DNA of 64,000 nucleotides. Source: Acidobacteriaceae bacterium. GTDB taxonomy: Bacteria > Acidobacteriota > Terriglobia > Terriglobales > Acidobacteriaceae. The notes under the pieces were generated by a model. That model saw only the letters and a list, made by a program, of their open reading frames with translations, had not been told where the DNA came from and searched no databases. The position numbers and the translations under genes were made by a program. Where the stretch lies: positions 14,107 through 78,106 of the forward strand of contig PLCO01000015.1 in assembly GCA_003134815.1 (NCBI GenBank), written 5' to 3'. Position 1 is the stretch's first letter, and each line of letters opens with the position of its first letter. This document shows, in pieces, positions 62,744-64,000 of the stretch.

Positions 62744-64000
62744 CGCGCGCCACTCGCAACCGCGTCCACCACCGCTTCGGCCGCAGAAACGTGTGCAGAA
62801 ACATGCGCCGCCATACCTGGCTCGAAGATTTTCGGATGATCCTCTGCCGCTTCCCGGAGGGTGGAATCCCGTTCTTCCACCAGAACGCCGCCTTGAATTC
62901 GATAGACACGCTGAGCGAAAAATCGCGCTTGCCGGCGATGCGTCACCAGGATCATAGCCATTCCCATTGCGCCAAGATTCATCAGCACTTGCCGCTCGTT
63001 CTCCTCATCCATTGCCGATGTCGCTTCGTCCAGCAGAAGAAGTTGGCTCCCGCGCAAAATAGCTCTTGCCAGGCCGAGCCGTTGCCGCTCACCGCCGGAG
63101 AATAGTGCCCCGTCGTCGCCAACTCTCGTTTCAAGCCCGCGCGACAACGCGGCCACAAAATCCTCAAGCCTCGCCGCTGCGAGCGCTCGTCGCAGTTCTT
63201 CATCGCTTCTCGACGGAAGCCCAAAGAGCAGATTCTCCCGAATGGTGTCGTCGAGCAGCGGTACCTCCTGCGGCACATATGCCACCGCTGAACGGTCAAC
63301 GCGCACCATGCCGCTATCCGGCAGAGAGATTCCCGCAATCAGATTGAGCAGAGTCGTTTTGCCTTCGCCCGACGGGCCGTGCAACACGACTGTCTCGCCC
63401 GGACTGACAACGAGATTGATCCCGCGCAAAAACGACGTCTGCCGGTCGAACGAGAAGAACACGTCTTTCAGTTGCAAAATAAACCCTGAAACGGGAAGGA
63501 GGGCCGGCGCCGGCGTCATTCGGTATTCGCGGCACTCCTCCAACTCCGTGCCGATCATCCGCACATTTTCGAACGAGCTTTCCATTTGTCCGGCAATAAG
63601 CGAAATCTGGCTCACCAAAGGCAGCAGCCGCCGGGAAAGAACAAAATAGAACGCGAGCAGCGAAAGCAGCCGGCTGGTGTCGCCGTGCATCATCTCAGCG
63701 GCTACAATCAAGCCGAGAAAAATCAGCATTGTTCCCTGGTCGGCGAAGCTCCGCGCAACCTGGGGCAGCAGCACGGCGCTGCGGTTGCCCGCCCCGAACT
63801 TGTCCGCTAACCGGTGAATGCGGTCGCGAAAGTAGGCCAGATTCCGGTAGGTGCGAATCTCCTTGCCTGAGCGCAGCATGTCGGCAATCGTTCGTTGCAG
63901 CGCCGCTTGAGCCGTTTCGCGCTTTAGCGCAGCCTGCTGTACCCTTTTGCGAATGATGAGCCGATGCGCGAAATAAAATGCGGCGAGAGTGCACGCAAAA
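62740..64000 (-). CDS. ABC exporter with fused membrane and ATPase domains (partial, N-terminus outside window)
   Basis: The frame is open to the right edge, leaving 419 residues. The visible part holds the end of an ABC type-1 membrane domain ([35 protein letters not shown]) and a full ATPase: Walker [16 protein letters not shown]-loop [15 protein letters not shown], signature [18 protein letters not shown], Walker [14 protein letters not shown]-loop ILVTHRR. It probably exports a lipid or lipid-linked sugar, given the coupled FAD enzyme and glycosyltransferase downstream. The C-terminal tail ([21 protein letters not shown]) contains a short AHVSA repeat. Confidence 0.9.
   Translation of the reverse strand, partial: FACTLAAFYFAHRLIIRKRVQQAALKRETAQAALQRTIADMLRSGKEIRTYRNLAYFRDRIHRLADKFGAGNRSAVLLPQVARSFADQGTMLIFLGLIVAAEMMHGDTSRLLSLLAFYFVLSRRLLPLVSQISLIAGQMESSFENVRMIGTELEECREYRMTPAPALLPVSGFILQLKDVFFSFDRQTSFLRGINLVVSPGETVVLHGPSGEGKTTLLNLIAGISLPDSGMVRVDRSAVAYVPQEVPLLDDTIRENLLFGLPSRSDEELRRALAAARLEDFVAALSRGLETRVGDDGALFSGGERQRLGLARAILRGSQLLLLDEATSAMDEENERQVLMNLGAMGMAMILVTHRRQARFFAQRVYRIQGGVLVEERDSTLREAAEDHPKIFEPGMAAHVSAHVSAAEAVVDAVASGAR

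Overview
This window looks like chromosomal DNA of an Acidobacteriota (Terriglobia-like) bacterium. It is GC-rich and has long secreted or membrane proteins, a prokaryotic GSII-type glutamine synthetase, a secretin fused to a cohesin domain, DUF3160 and S46 peptidase genes, and several polysaccharide-active enzymes. The taxonomic call is inference from gene content; no rRNA is present.

Layout. 1-2627: a phosphoketolase cut by the window edge, divergent from a polyphosphate kinase 2. 2667-7276: a two-module pectate-lyase-fold protein and a convergent Tat-exported GH79-like glycosidase. 7477-12693: a decayed fragment, a BaiN-type flavoprotein, an ECF sigma factor with a small membrane partner, and a PQQ dehydrogenase carrying two cytochrome c domains. 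12908-24838: the most unusual block, described below. 25050-29347: CapA-like and DUF3160 secreted proteins. 29893-34081: tRNA-Ser(UGA), an S46 peptidase and a CocE/S15-type hydrolase. 34472-43461: GSII glutamine synthetase with a terminator, the classic circularly permuted ATP-grasp/alpha-E/transglutaminase cluster, and a convergent 1395-residue DUF3857/transglutaminase/TPR protein. 43625-48730: zinc-ribbon protein, ribulokinase, leucyl aminopeptidase, an AbrB/PIN toxin-antitoxin pair and smpB. 48991-53316: secretin-cohesin fusion, two pseudopilins and a small secreted protein. 53313-64000: two GT-C type membrane glycosyltransferases, engB, an ABC ATPase interrupted by an amber codon in its signature motif, an outer-membrane-like protein, and a translationally coupled three-gene operon (ABC exporter, FAD mutase-like enzyme, GT87/TolB-like protein).

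The candidate new system is 12908-24838. Three co-directional genes encode a zinc-ribbon P-loop GTPase, an 888-residue membrane-anchored protein of unknown fold, and an 1863-residue protein. The last one joins a SEDS (FtsW/RodA) polytopic domain to a penicillin-binding transpeptidase domain with SxxK, SxN and KTG motifs in order. The last two genes overlap as ATGA. A fourth, divergent gene encodes another cysteine-rich zinc-ribbon protein with one membrane span and two Ig-like repeats, sharing a 148-bp promoter region. The architecture recalls GTPase-centred conflict systems (zinc-ribbon double-GTPase plus GTPase-associated protein), but with a self-contained cell-wall synthase as the apparent output. 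This interpretation is inference.

Other points of interest are a leaderless-looking, operator-studded promoter for the toxin-antitoxin pair, and short tandem repeats at or inside gene starts in the pilus/secretion operon.
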